Shown here: piece by piece, positions 16,501 through 21,799 of the stretch
Numbering within the stretch: position 1 is the first letter of the stretch
Layout of the letters: each line of letters starts with the position of its first letter
Notes under the pieces: model-generated
What the model saw: only the letters and a program-made list of their open reading frames with translations
Databases searched by the model: none
What the model was told of the DNA's origin: nothing
Assembly: GCA_002453315.1 (NCBI GenBank)
Contig: DKGO01000061.1
Location: forward strand, 1-21,799
Direction: 5' to 3'
Source of the DNA: Caryophanales bacterium UBA6768
GTDB taxonomy: Bacteria > Bacillota > Bacilli > Bacillales_D > Amphibacillaceae
DNA: 21,799 nucleotides
Position numbers and translations under genes: made by a program

Positions 16501-16641
16501 AACATTCGCAGACGGGCGATTGCGTTAAATGTACTTGTATTATCGGAGGTAGAAACCGTCCTTGCATTTTCAATGATTAGTCATGAATCACTAGATATTC
16601 ATTCAATTAATGCATTACAAAAAGAAGTTATTTATCAGTAA
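13507..16641 (+). CDS. carB: Carbamoyl-phosphate synthase large subunit, arginine-type
   Basis: The protein (1,044 residues) has the duplicated ATP-grasp layout of the large subunit. The first synthetase half (about 1-400) has VIGSGPIVIGQAAEFDYAG, RPAYTLGGSGGG and EVNPRVSRSSALASKATG. An oligomerisation segment follows (about 400-545), then a second half from about 557 with IIGSGPIHIGQGLEFDY, RPSYVIGGQGM and EVNPRASRTVPVLSK, and a short C-terminal allosteric (MGS-like) domain from about 938. It makes carbamoyl phosphate from bicarbonate, ATP and ammonia; the ammonia normally comes from the CarA glutaminase subunit. I use ATG 13507 after GAGGAGG; the frame is open to 13468. The gene lies between argD and argF, so it should serve arginine synthesis. 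Confidence 0.95.
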   Translation: MPSDKQMKKVLVIGSGPIVIGQAAEFDYAGTQACLTLKAAGYEVILLNNNPATMMTDENVADHVYFEPLTVQTVEKIFQKEKPDSLLATVSGQTGLNLAFKLAEQGLLKKYHVQVLGTSINAIKQGEDREKFKHLMDHIKEPTPESALIHEIEEGISFSEQVGFPLIIRPAYTLGGSGGGIAKNAAQFKTMISRGLRASPIHQCLVEKSIAGWKEIEFEVIRDKNNVTVVICQMENFDPVGVHTGDSIVVSPIQTLTNREIQVLSQASKKIVQEIGIIGACNVQLAYDPETKSYAVIEVNPRVSRSSALASKATGYPIAKIATKLSIGYTLAELYDGRLGKSLAACEPKMDHVVVKFPCWPFNKLTSAERFLGTEMKATGEVMALEKTLAAAVQKSIRSIGVKLNGIRLRSLQSIDTATLKTIVQQVDDRRFFAIIELLQRGTTVTEINEMTTIDSYFLECLASLVLLEKNATATPFSQVSKTELLLLKQSGFTNEQLASIWHCSVEHLKTKLKSDGIFAQYEKVHAYTSSTNGPSSYYFATWDEAPRPVTRNDDHEKVLIIGSGPIHIGQGLEFDYCSVQGVKALQKYRMKAILMNNNPATVSTDYEIADKLYVDPITFEDVLNIIEHEQIEKVIIQFGGQTAINLVKKLEAAGVTLLGSSMDTIDKLEDRERFYHYLQSIDVAHIPGYTANSLEEMISQADKIGYPILVRPSYVIGGQGMKVIHSEEQLLDVTKTTGTVFPLLVDAFYPGKEVEVDVVTDGENIFIPAIFEHIEKAGVHSGDSIAVTPPISLAESMKQSIVSATEKIAQGMDFKGIFNIQFVIYQDTLYVLEVNPRASRTVPVLSKVSGVNLIELATSVLLGFPLKTTEKFGKEKEFYTVKAPIFSTSKLPGVDPKLSPEMASTGEIMAVASTLKASLTKSFFWNESLAMKMQRPENEVLIMSQDAQFLQVKDRFQSIGIHVKYREDFSQGGTAEEIEDWLKSKKALAIFCANEESNIRRRAIALNVLVLSEVETVLAFSMISHESLDIHSINALQKEVIYQ

Positions 16642-16683
16642 TTAATGTCACTTTAAAAAAATTTTTAAGGAAGTGGATGGAAG

Positions 16684-17643
16684 ATGAGTTATCCCGTAGA
16701 GGTACAACAAATGAAAAAAATATTACCAGGGAAAGATTTTGTGAAAATATCAGATTTTACAAATGATCAATTAATGGAAGTAATTGAATTTGCAGTGAAA
16801 TTGAAAAACATGCAAAAGCTTGGGCAACCCCATCGTTATTTAGAAGGAAAAACATTAGCGATGATTTTTGAAAAAGCATCAACACGGACACGTGTATCCT
16901 TTGAAACAGGGATGTTTCAACTTGGTGGTTCAGCTCAATTTTTAACGAGAGATGATTTACAGTTAGGAAACGGTGAAACGATCAGTGATACAGCAAAAGT
17001 GTTATCCCGTTATGTAGATGCTTTAATGATTCGAACATTCGGCCATGACATTGTCGAGGAATTAGCAGAAAATGCGACAATCCCTGTCATCAATGGGCTA
17101 ACAGATGCTGCTCATCCGTGCCAAGTAATGGCAGATTTAATGACGATTTATGAGAAATTTGGCTCCTTCCGTGGCTTGAAATTTGCTTTCGTAGGGGATG
17201 GCAACAATATGACAAACTCATTAATGATGGGCTGTGCGATTATGGGGATTGATTGTTATATCGCCATTCCTGAAGGAAATGAAGTAGAGGAAAAATATTT
17301 ACAAATTGCAATCGAAAAAGCGGCATTATCAGGCGCAAAAGTCGTGCAAACCTATGATGTGAAGGAAGCGGCTGTAGATGCTGATATCATTTATACCGAT
17401 GTCTGGGCAAGCATGGGATGGGAAGGGAATTTAGCGGAAAGAAAAAAGACATTTGCTGGCTATCAGGTGAATGAGGACCTCGTTGCCCATGCGAAAGATG
17501 ACTATTTGTTCATGCATTGTTTACCAGCAAAACGTGGTGAAGAGGTGACAAATGAAGTGATAGATAGTGACAATTCTATCGTCTTTGACCAAGCAGAAAA
17601 TCGCCTTCATGTGCAAAAAGCCATTTTGTGTTCGTTGGTGTAA
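16684..17643 (+). CDS. argF: Ornithine carbamoyltransferase ArgF
   Basis: A 319-residue transcarbamylase that joins carbamoyl phosphate and ornithine to citrulline. The phosphate-binding STRTR is at 66-70 (KASTRTRVSFE), HPCQ at 144-147, the SMG loop at 243-245 (ASMGWE) and the ornithine-site HCLPA at 278-282. The DVWASMG and HCLPA pair marks it as ornithine rather than aspartate specific. A GGAAG-type ribosome site precedes the ATG. It is the last gene of the operon, using the carB product directly; argG and argH are not in the window. Confidence 0.96.
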   Translation: MSYPVEVQQMKKILPGKDFVKISDFTNDQLMEVIEFAVKLKNMQKLGQPHRYLEGKTLAMIFEKASTRTRVSFETGMFQLGGSAQFLTRDDLQLGNGETISDTAKVLSRYVDALMIRTFGHDIVEELAENATIPVINGLTDAAHPCQVMADLMTIYEKFGSFRGLKFAFVGDGNNMTNSLMMGCAIMGIDCYIAIPEGNEVEEKYLQIAIEKAALSGAKVVQTYDVKEAAVDADIIYTDVWASMGWEGNLAERKKTFAGYQVNEDLVAHAKDDYLFMHCLPAKRGEEVTNEVIDSDNSIVFDQAENRLHVQKAILCSLV

Positions 17644-17691
17644 GTTATCATTTGGCAAGGATACTCACTTTACCAAGTCAAAGAAAATGAC

Positions 17692-17710
17692 CGATGATAA
17701 CGTATCATCG
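17692..17710 (+). other. Perfect hairpin after argF
   Basis: CGATGATA (17692-17699) and TATCATCG (17703-17710) form an 8-bp stem with a 3-nt loop, about 50 bp after the argF stop. No T-run follows, so it is not a classical terminator; it may protect the 3' end of the message or be a protein site. The surrounding gap 17644-17973 also holds a terminator and the next gene's promoter. Confidence 0.5.
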
Positions 17711-17831
17711 ACCTATTAACTGATCAATCGTCTTAATGAAACCTTATCAAGACGTAAAGCGCTTGAATCATGAATTTTTGTCAAAGCATTTATTTTTTAA
17801 ATGAAATCTGCCATAAAAATTTAACGAATTT

Positions 17832-17864
17832 TCCTGCGATACCCATAGGCAGGATTTTTCTTTT
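17832..17864 (+). terminator. Probable terminator downstream of the arginine operon
   Basis: TCCTGC (17832-17837) pairs with GCAGGA (17849-17854), followed by TTTTTCTTTT. The stem is short (6 bp) with an 11-nt loop. Confidence 0.55.
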
Positions 17865-17911
17865 GGAAAGTGATGCATAGTATCTAGTGGCTAAAGTTAT
17901 TACTATTATTC

Positions 17912-17940
17912 TTATAACGAGATTTCCATTATGGTATACT
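17912..17940 (+). promoter_or_regulatory. Promoter of the glucosaminidase gene, extended -10
   Basis: TTATAA (17912-17917), 17-bp spacer, TATACT (17935-17940) with a TGG extension at 17932-17934. Confidence 0.55.
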
Positions 17941-17973
17941 ATATGCCGATAGTTTACTTGAGGAGGATTGCCA

Positions 17974-19287
17974 ATGATGAGGAAGTCAATCTACACAATC
18001 GTATTTTTCAGTTTTCTATTTTGCTCATCCTTTGTAATCCACGCGAGTGAAGAGTGTGTGGGTGATGACTGTATTAGTGACTCTAAAAATAAAACGAGTA
18101 GTTATATTGAAAAACTATCACATGTGACACCGATGAAAAAGATAGAAATGATGGAAACTGATTATGGTCTATCATTGAATGACGCCATTGAGATTCAAGC
18201 AAATGCCGGGGCACCACCGATTACGAGTTTATATCATCATACACCAGCCTTTATCGATAAATCGGCGATAAGGTTCATACAACCGACAAGATTATATGGT
18301 ATGTTGATAGATGTGAAAAAGGAACCAGCAAATTCGAGTAAAACCGTTTATCAATTTTTTGGTATGTCAAAAGTATATATCAACGATATAGTAGCCGGTG
18401 AAAAGGTAAAAGGTCAGGACCTGTGGTATGAAATTGCTTATCAAGGTGAACGTTATTACATTCATGTGAACAATATTTTATTTCCTCAAGCCCAGGTGGT
18501 TTCTGAAATAGACGTGTTAGATAAACCTCATCATGAAGCCCACACTTTTGGAACCTTACCTTTGGGGGAAATTTTCCCAGTGTTGAATATGGAAAATAAT
18601 AAATTACAAATTAATTATCAATATTGGAGAATACCGAAAAAAGCTGATATTGAATTTTATTTAAATCCCGAGAATGGCAATGTTTTTCAATTTGTACGCC
18701 TTGATGAGCCGACAGGGGTTTCTAGTGAACAAGTGGACCAAATATTATCTGGAAAAGGTATATTAGATGGTCACGGCAATACCTTTGTTGAAGCAGCTAA
18801 AAAACACCAAGTAAATGATGCGTATTTAATTGCCCACTCCCTATTGGAAACGGGAGGAGGCACGTCACCATTAGCTAATGGGATTGAAGTTGGCAAAAAT
18901 GAAGCAGATGAATTGGAACTCGTTACCGATACAAACCGTGAAAGGTTGTCAGCAATTAAAATGACCTATAATATGTATGGCATTGGTGCGGCAGATAGTT
19001 GTCCAGAAGAATGTGGTGCGATTCGTGCTTATGAGTCAGGATGGTTTCATCCAGAGGAGGCAATCATTAATGGGGCTAAATTTGTCAGTGAACAATATAT
19101 TTATAATGAATTTTCACAAAATACGTTGTACAAAATGAAATGGAACCCAGCAATGAAAGATAGGAACGAGTGGAAACAATATGCCACAGATATTGGCTGG
19201 GCCGAAAAACAAACAGAAACGATTGAAGCATTTTATCAACAATTAGACGAGCCATTGATGAAAATTGATTTACCGGTTTTTGAATAA
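17974..19287 (+). CDS. Secreted N-acetylglucosaminidase (GH73-like) with SH3-like region
   Basis: The first 24 residues (MMRKS, a hydrophobic stretch, then VIHA|SEE) look like a Sec signal peptide. The middle part (about 100-240) has one or two SH3-like wall-binding segments (KVKGQDLWYEIAYQGERYYIHVNNI is the clearest). The C-terminal part (about 250-420) matches the LytD/AcmA-type glucosaminidase domain; the likely catalytic Glu292 is in AHSLLETGGGTSPLA, followed by KMTYNMYGIGAAD. It should cut peptidoglycan glycan strands outside the cell. AGGAGG at 17961-17966 selects the ATG at 17974; a TTG at 17968 in the same frame is too close. It is a single gene in its own transcript. Confidence 0.82.
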   Translation: MMRKSIYTIVFFSFLFCSSFVIHASEECVGDDCISDSKNKTSSYIEKLSHVTPMKKIEMMETDYGLSLNDAIEIQANAGAPPITSLYHHTPAFIDKSAIRFIQPTRLYGMLIDVKKEPANSSKTVYQFFGMSKVYINDIVAGEKVKGQDLWYEIAYQGERYYIHVNNILFPQAQVVSEIDVLDKPHHEAHTFGTLPLGEIFPVLNMENNKLQINYQYWRIPKKADIEFYLNPENGNVFQFVRLDEPTGVSSEQVDQILSGKGILDGHGNTFVEAAKKHQVNDAYLIAHSLLETGGGTSPLANGIEVGKNEADELELVTDTNRERLSAIKMTYNMYGIGAADSCPEECGAIRAYESGWFHPEEAIINGAKFVSEQYIYNEFSQNTLYKMKWNPAMKDRNEWKQYATDIGWAEKQTETIEAFYQQLDEPLMKIDLPVFE

Positions 19288-19425
19288 AAGACATTGGACA
19301 ATTTTTTTCCAATCATTATTATCGAATTGTTTAAGGGAAAGATGGCAAATTTCTTTGGGATATTCTGAATCCCGTTTTGTGGCAGGTTAAGGGAACTTTT
19401 TATAGATAAAAATATTTAGTAAATG

Positions 19426-19453
19426 ACCAACTTGAATTCCGGTTGGTTTTTTC
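19426..19453 (+). terminator. Terminator upstream of the DUF1659 gene
   Basis: ACCAAC (19426-19431) pairs with GTTGGT (19442-19447), followed by TTTTTC. It probably ends the glucosaminidase message. The rest of 19288-19508 is AT-rich; no convincing promoter for the DUF1659 gene is visible. Confidence 0.6.
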
Positions 19454-19508
19454 TTGCCACTTTTTTAAAAACATGAACGATTATATTTGTGAATGGAGGT
19501 GATGACCT

Positions 19509-19733
19509 ATGGCAGTCGCAACATTACAGAAGTCGCAAATGCGTTTATATTTCGAAAATGGCGTTCATCCGGAAACGAATGAAGTCATTTACAAAGGTAA
19601 ATTGTTTAACAACGTTAAATTAAACGCCAATGCGGATCAGTTGCTAAATGTCGCTTATGCACTTGAGGGATTGCAACAACTTACCCTTCATGATGTCGAG
19701 CGAAATGACAGTTCAATTATTACACCAGCATAA
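19509..19733 (+). CDS. DUF1659 family small protein
   Basis: A 74-residue protein starting after a near-perfect ribosome site (GGAGGTGAT). The sequence QKSQMRLYFENGVHPETNEVIYKGKLFNNVKLNANADQLLNVAYAL has the pattern of the DUF1659 family: a short beta-rich N-terminal part and a helix with QLLNVAYALEGLQ. No signal peptide, membrane segment or catalytic motif is seen. In Bacillaceae these genes typically precede a DUF2922 gene and a YvrJ gene, as here, so the three probably work together. Function unknown. Confidence 0.8.
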   Translation: MAVATLQKSQMRLYFENGVHPETNEVIYKGKLFNNVKLNANADQLLNVAYALEGLQQLTLHDVERNDSSIITPA

Positions 19734-19802
19734 TTGAACGAAAGTTTTGGATTAATGATCCTTGCTAATTGATAGTAGGATTACGAAAAGGAGGTGACTC
19801 TA

Positions 19803-20021
19803 ATGGCGAAGAAAATCGAATTAATTTTTGAAAATGAGGACGGAAAAACAGTAACTTACTCATTGGACCATCCCGTTGAACCAGCAGATACTGAAGCGGT
19901 GAATGAGGCAATGGATGCTATCATTGAAGAAAATGTTTTCTTCACGAGTGGTGGTGACATCGTAAAGAAAAAAGCTGCGCGAATTGTTGAACGAAATGTC
20001 ACTACTATTGATATCGTTTAA
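19803..20021 (+). CDS. DUF2922 family small protein
   Basis: A 72-residue, acidic protein of the DUF2922 pattern: KKIELIFENEDGKTVTYSLDHP, then PADTEAVNEAMDAII, a phenylalanine-containing turn (NVFFTSGGD), and a C-terminal ARIVERNVTTIDIV strand. ATG 19803 follows AAAAGGAGGTG at proper spacing; an in-frame GTG at 19794 overlaps that site and is not used. It follows the DUF1659 gene by 69 nt and precedes a hairpin and the YvrJ-like gene. Function unknown. Confidence 0.8.
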   Translation: MAKKIELIFENEDGKTVTYSLDHPVEPADTEAVNEAMDAIIEENVFFTSGGDIVKKKAARIVERNVTTIDIV

Positions 20022-20037
20022 TGTAGGTGTTAATTAG

Positions 20038-20065
20038 CAGACCAGTGAGATGATTCGCTGGTCTG
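20038..20065 (+). terminator. Hairpin between the DUF2922 and YvrJ-like genes
   Basis: CAGACCAG (20038-20045) and CTGGTCTG (20058-20065) form an 8-bp stem, followed by TTCCATTTTC, a weak T-run. It may be a partial terminator that lowers YvrJ expression. Confidence 0.5.
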
Positions 20066-20110
20066 TTCCATTTTCAACATAATATATAATTTTTATGGAG
20101 GTGAAATTGC

Positions 20111-20245
20111 ATGGAAACATGGGTGTCGTTCATTACTGAGTTAGGATTTCCAATTGCGATTACGTTTTATTTATTGCATCGTATTGAGGGAAAACTTGAT
20201 ATGTTAAATGAAACGATTCGAATGTTACCGGATAAGGTCAAATGA
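20111..20245 (+). CDS. YvrJ family small membrane protein
   Basis: A 44-residue open frame (METWVSFITELGFPIAITF...) with a clear GGAGGTG ribosome site at 20097-20103. It has one predicted membrane helix (about 6-22, ending LLHR) and a charged, amphipathic tail (IEGKLDMLNETIRMLPDKVK). The GFPIAITFYLLHRIEGKLD pattern matches the YvrJ family, small proteins often found after DUF1659 and DUF2922. The helix-then-charged-tail layout also recalls small holin-like proteins of the BhlA type, a resemblance of architecture only. Function unknown. Confidence 0.75.
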   Translation: METWVSFITELGFPIAITFYLLHRIEGKLDMLNETIRMLPDKVK

Positions 20246-20291
20246 TAAAATGATGCAAATAATTACAAGGGGGCTGTGATAAATAGTGTGT

Positions 20292-20343
20292 CTAGGGGAG
20301 GGATGTGCACTAATAGCAAATTTTTTTCAATACCTTCCCCTAG
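20292..20343 (+). other. Long-range hairpin in the YvrJ/epimerase gap
   Basis: CTAGGGGAGG (20292-20301) pairs with CCTTCCCCTAG (20333-20343), with one bulged base. The roughly 30-nt loop contains TGTGCAC and a run of seven T. It lies about 50 bp after the YvrJ-like stop and before the epimerase promoter. It may end the small-protein transcript, but the T-run is in the loop and not after the stem. Confidence 0.55.
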
Positions 20344-20410
20344 TAAAAATGATTGTACTTTTTTAAATAGCTCTAGAGTAATTCTTCTGAAAAACAGGTG
20401 ACATAATTAG

Positions 20411-20438
20411 TTTACAAGTGATTTTCATATGCTATTAT
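20411..20438 (+). promoter_or_regulatory. Promoter of the epimerase gene
   Basis: TTTACA (20411-20416), 16-bp spacer ending in TGC, TATTAT (20433-20438): an extended -10 promoter about 50 bp before the ATG. Confidence 0.6.
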
Positions 20439-20487
20439 ATGGATAGATTAAAGCAAAATTGTCACCAATTAACGAAGGAGAACCTTA

Positions 20488-21594
20488 ATGAATAAAATTA
20501 AAGTAATGTCTATATTCGGTACACGGCCCGAGGCGATTAAAATGGCGCCACTCGTCCTCGAGCTAAATAAACGGGAAGAATTCGAATCTATTGTTACAGT
20601 GACAGCACAACATCGGGAAATGTTGGATCAAGTGTTGGAGGTGTTCGGGATTTCTCCTGATTTTGATTTGAATGTCATGCAAAAAGGGCAAAGTTTAGTA
20701 CAAATTACAAATCGCACTTTAGTAGGATTGGATGAAGTTTTTCAAAAGGAAAAACCAGATATTGTTCTTGTTCATGGTGATACGAGTACAACATTTGCTG
20801 CATCATTGGCGGCCTATTACAATCAAATTCCAATTGGTCATGTGGAAGCTGGTCTACGGACGTGGAATAAATATTCACCATACCCGGAGGAAATGAACCG
20901 TCAATTGACTGGGGTGATGGCTGATTTGCATTTTTCTCCGACAGAACAATCGAAGAAAAACTTACTTAATGAGAATAAATTTGTGGACTCGATTTTTGTG
21001 ACTGGGAACACTGCTATCGATGCATTGAAAACGACAGTCCGTAATGATTATTCTCATCCGATTTTAGAGGAATTAGGTGATCATCGGTTAATTTTAATGA
21101 CAGCCCATCGCCGTGAAAATTTAGGAGAAAATATGACCCATATGTTTTGCGCAATAAAAAAATTAGTAGAATCCCACGACGATGTTCGGGTCGTTTATCC
21201 AGTTCATTTAAATCCCGTCGTACAGAAAATAGCTAATGAAATTTTAGGGAACGATGATCGAATCCAATTAATCAGTCCATTAGATGTCATTGATTTTCAT
21301 AATTTCGCCGCAAAGGCTTATTTAATTTTAACCGATTCAGGCGGGGTACAAGAGGAGGCGCCATCCCTTGGGGTGCCTGTGTTAGTGCTCCGGGATACGA
21401 CAGAACGTCCCGAAGGGATTGAAGCTGGAACTTTACGGTTAGCCGGTACGGAAGAAGATGAAATTTTCCGTCTAGCAAATGAATTGTTAACAGATGAAGA
21501 ATTGTATCGCGAAATGTCACAAGCCCAAAATCCCTATGGTGATGGGGAAGCATCCCGGCGGATAGGTGACGCAATAGTAGATTATTTTAGTTAG
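20488..21594 (+). CDS. wecB: Non-hydrolysing UDP-N-acetylglucosamine 2-epimerase (MnaA/WecB)
   Basis: A 368-residue enzyme that interconverts UDP-GlcNAc and UDP-ManNAc, the precursor for teichoic acid linkage units and some capsules. Motifs: IFGTRPEAIKMAP (9-21), HGDTSTT with Asp98, HVEAGLRT with Glu120, YPEEMNR with Glu134, TAHRREN with His207, DSGGVQEEAP, and ERPEGIEAGT. These match the WecB/MnaA family over the whole length. It has a GAAGGAGAA ribosome site and its own promoter. The usual Bacillus setting next to upp and the atp operon is not seen here: the left neighbours are the small-protein genes, and a repeat array follows on the right. Upstream genes are transcribed separately. Confidence 0.95.
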   Translation: MNKIKVMSIFGTRPEAIKMAPLVLELNKREEFESIVTVTAQHREMLDQVLEVFGISPDFDLNVMQKGQSLVQITNRTLVGLDEVFQKEKPDIVLVHGDTSTTFAASLAAYYNQIPIGHVEAGLRTWNKYSPYPEEMNRQLTGVMADLHFSPTEQSKKNLLNENKFVDSIFVTGNTAIDALKTTVRNDYSHPILEELGDHRLILMTAHRRENLGENMTHMFCAIKKLVESHDDVRVVYPVHLNPVVQKIANEILGNDDRIQLISPLDVIDFHNFAAKAYLILTDSGGVQEEAPSLGVPVLVLRDTTERPEGIEAGTLRLAGTEEDEIFRLANELLTDEELYREMSQAQNPYGDGEASRRIGDAIVDYFS

Positions 21595-21610
21595 GATTGA
21601 TAGGGAATGG

Positions 21611-21799
21611 TTCTTGCGTTGCCAAAATCGATATAGAGTCTGAAATTTGCGACGTAAGACATTCTTACGTTGGAATTTGCTACACCTTCGTCCTAAATAC
21701 CGACGCAAGGCATTCTCACGTTGGAATTTCATCGCCATCCTTATCAAAACCCGACGCAAGGCTGCTCTTACGTTGGGATTTCATCGCCATCTTCATTAA
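21611..21799. repeat. 51-bp-period repeat array with stem-loop units, cut by the window end
   Basis: Units begin CGACG(T/C)AAG at 21650, 21701 and 21752, exactly 51 bp apart. A diverged partial unit (TTCTTGCGTTG at 21611) sits one period earlier. Conserved parts are CGACGCAAGGCATTCT, ACGTTGGAATTT and ATCGCCATC. The first full unit has a perfect 8-bp stem, ACGTAAGA/TCTTACGT with a CAT loop; the later units keep an imperfect form. The array starts directly after the epimerase gene and continues to the last base. Confidence 0.85.

Noticed and set aside
19293..19313. ATTGG/CCAAT inverted repeat just after the glucosaminidase gene as terminator
   Set aside because: The T-run lies in the loop and not after the stem on the coding strand; the ACCAAC/GTTGGT hairpin at 19426 is a better terminator.
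21517..21759. Minus-strand frame over the end of the epimerase gene and the 51-bp repeats
   Set aside because: It is kept open by the 51-bp period, partly lies antisense to a well-supported gene, and shows no ribosome site or known domain.

Overview
The window looks like a chromosomal piece of a low-GC Gram-positive bacterium of the Bacillaceae/Planococcaceae type. Support comes from strong AGGAGG-type ribosome binding sites, frequent TTG and GTG starts, an argCJBD-carB-argF arginine cluster, the DUF1659/DUF2922/YvrJ small-protein trio, and intrinsic terminators with T-runs. No phage, insertion sequence, plasmid, tRNA, rRNA or CRISPR signal was seen.

Layout. About 1-1,720 (minus strand): a NERD-domain nuclease-like protein with a zinc ribbon and a YczE/YyaS/YitT-type membrane protein, separated by a 21-bp-period repeat array. 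About 1,998-3,716 (plus): a heme O synthase (CtaB/CyoE family) with a PurC-like protein 21 nt behind it, ended by a terminator. About 3,727-8,270 (minus): a cytoplasmic asparaginase; a class III PLP aminotransferase related to glutamate-1-semialdehyde aminomutase; an RpiR/SIS regulator; and a monoacylglycerol-lipase-like hydrolase that overlaps the regulator by 4 bp. About 8,445-17,643 (plus): the arginine operon argC-argJ-[repeat array]-argB-argD-carB-argF. It should make citrulline from glutamate via acetylated intermediates plus carbamoyl phosphate, but the glutaminase subunit gene carA, usually just before carB, is missing. About 17,912-19,287: a secreted glucosaminidase (GH73-like). About 19,509-20,245: three small genes, DUF1659, DUF2922 and a 44-residue YvrJ-like membrane protein. 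About 20,411-21,594: UDP-GlcNAc 2-epimerase, followed by a 51-bp-period repeat array that runs off the window.

The most unusual content is in the intergenic DNA. A tandem array of about 20 units with a 20-21 bp period splits argJ from argB. A second array with an exact 21-bp step but a different core (ATCCACC) lies directly upstream of the NERD gene promoter. A third, much weaker one lies upstream of the ctaB promoter. A 51-bp array with a stem-loop in the unit follows the epimerase. The 21-bp spacing, two DNA helical turns, is shared by unrelated or only distantly related cores. That makes these arrays the best candidate here for something undescribed.

Other points of interest are a near-palindrome in the aminotransferase promoter that could be the operator of the neighbouring RpiR regulator, a perfect 9-5-9 palindrome in the argC leader that may be the ArgR/AhrC site, and unusual active-site residues in the PurC-like protein, ArgJ and the asparaginase. 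All functional calls rest on reading motifs by eye; no database search was possible.
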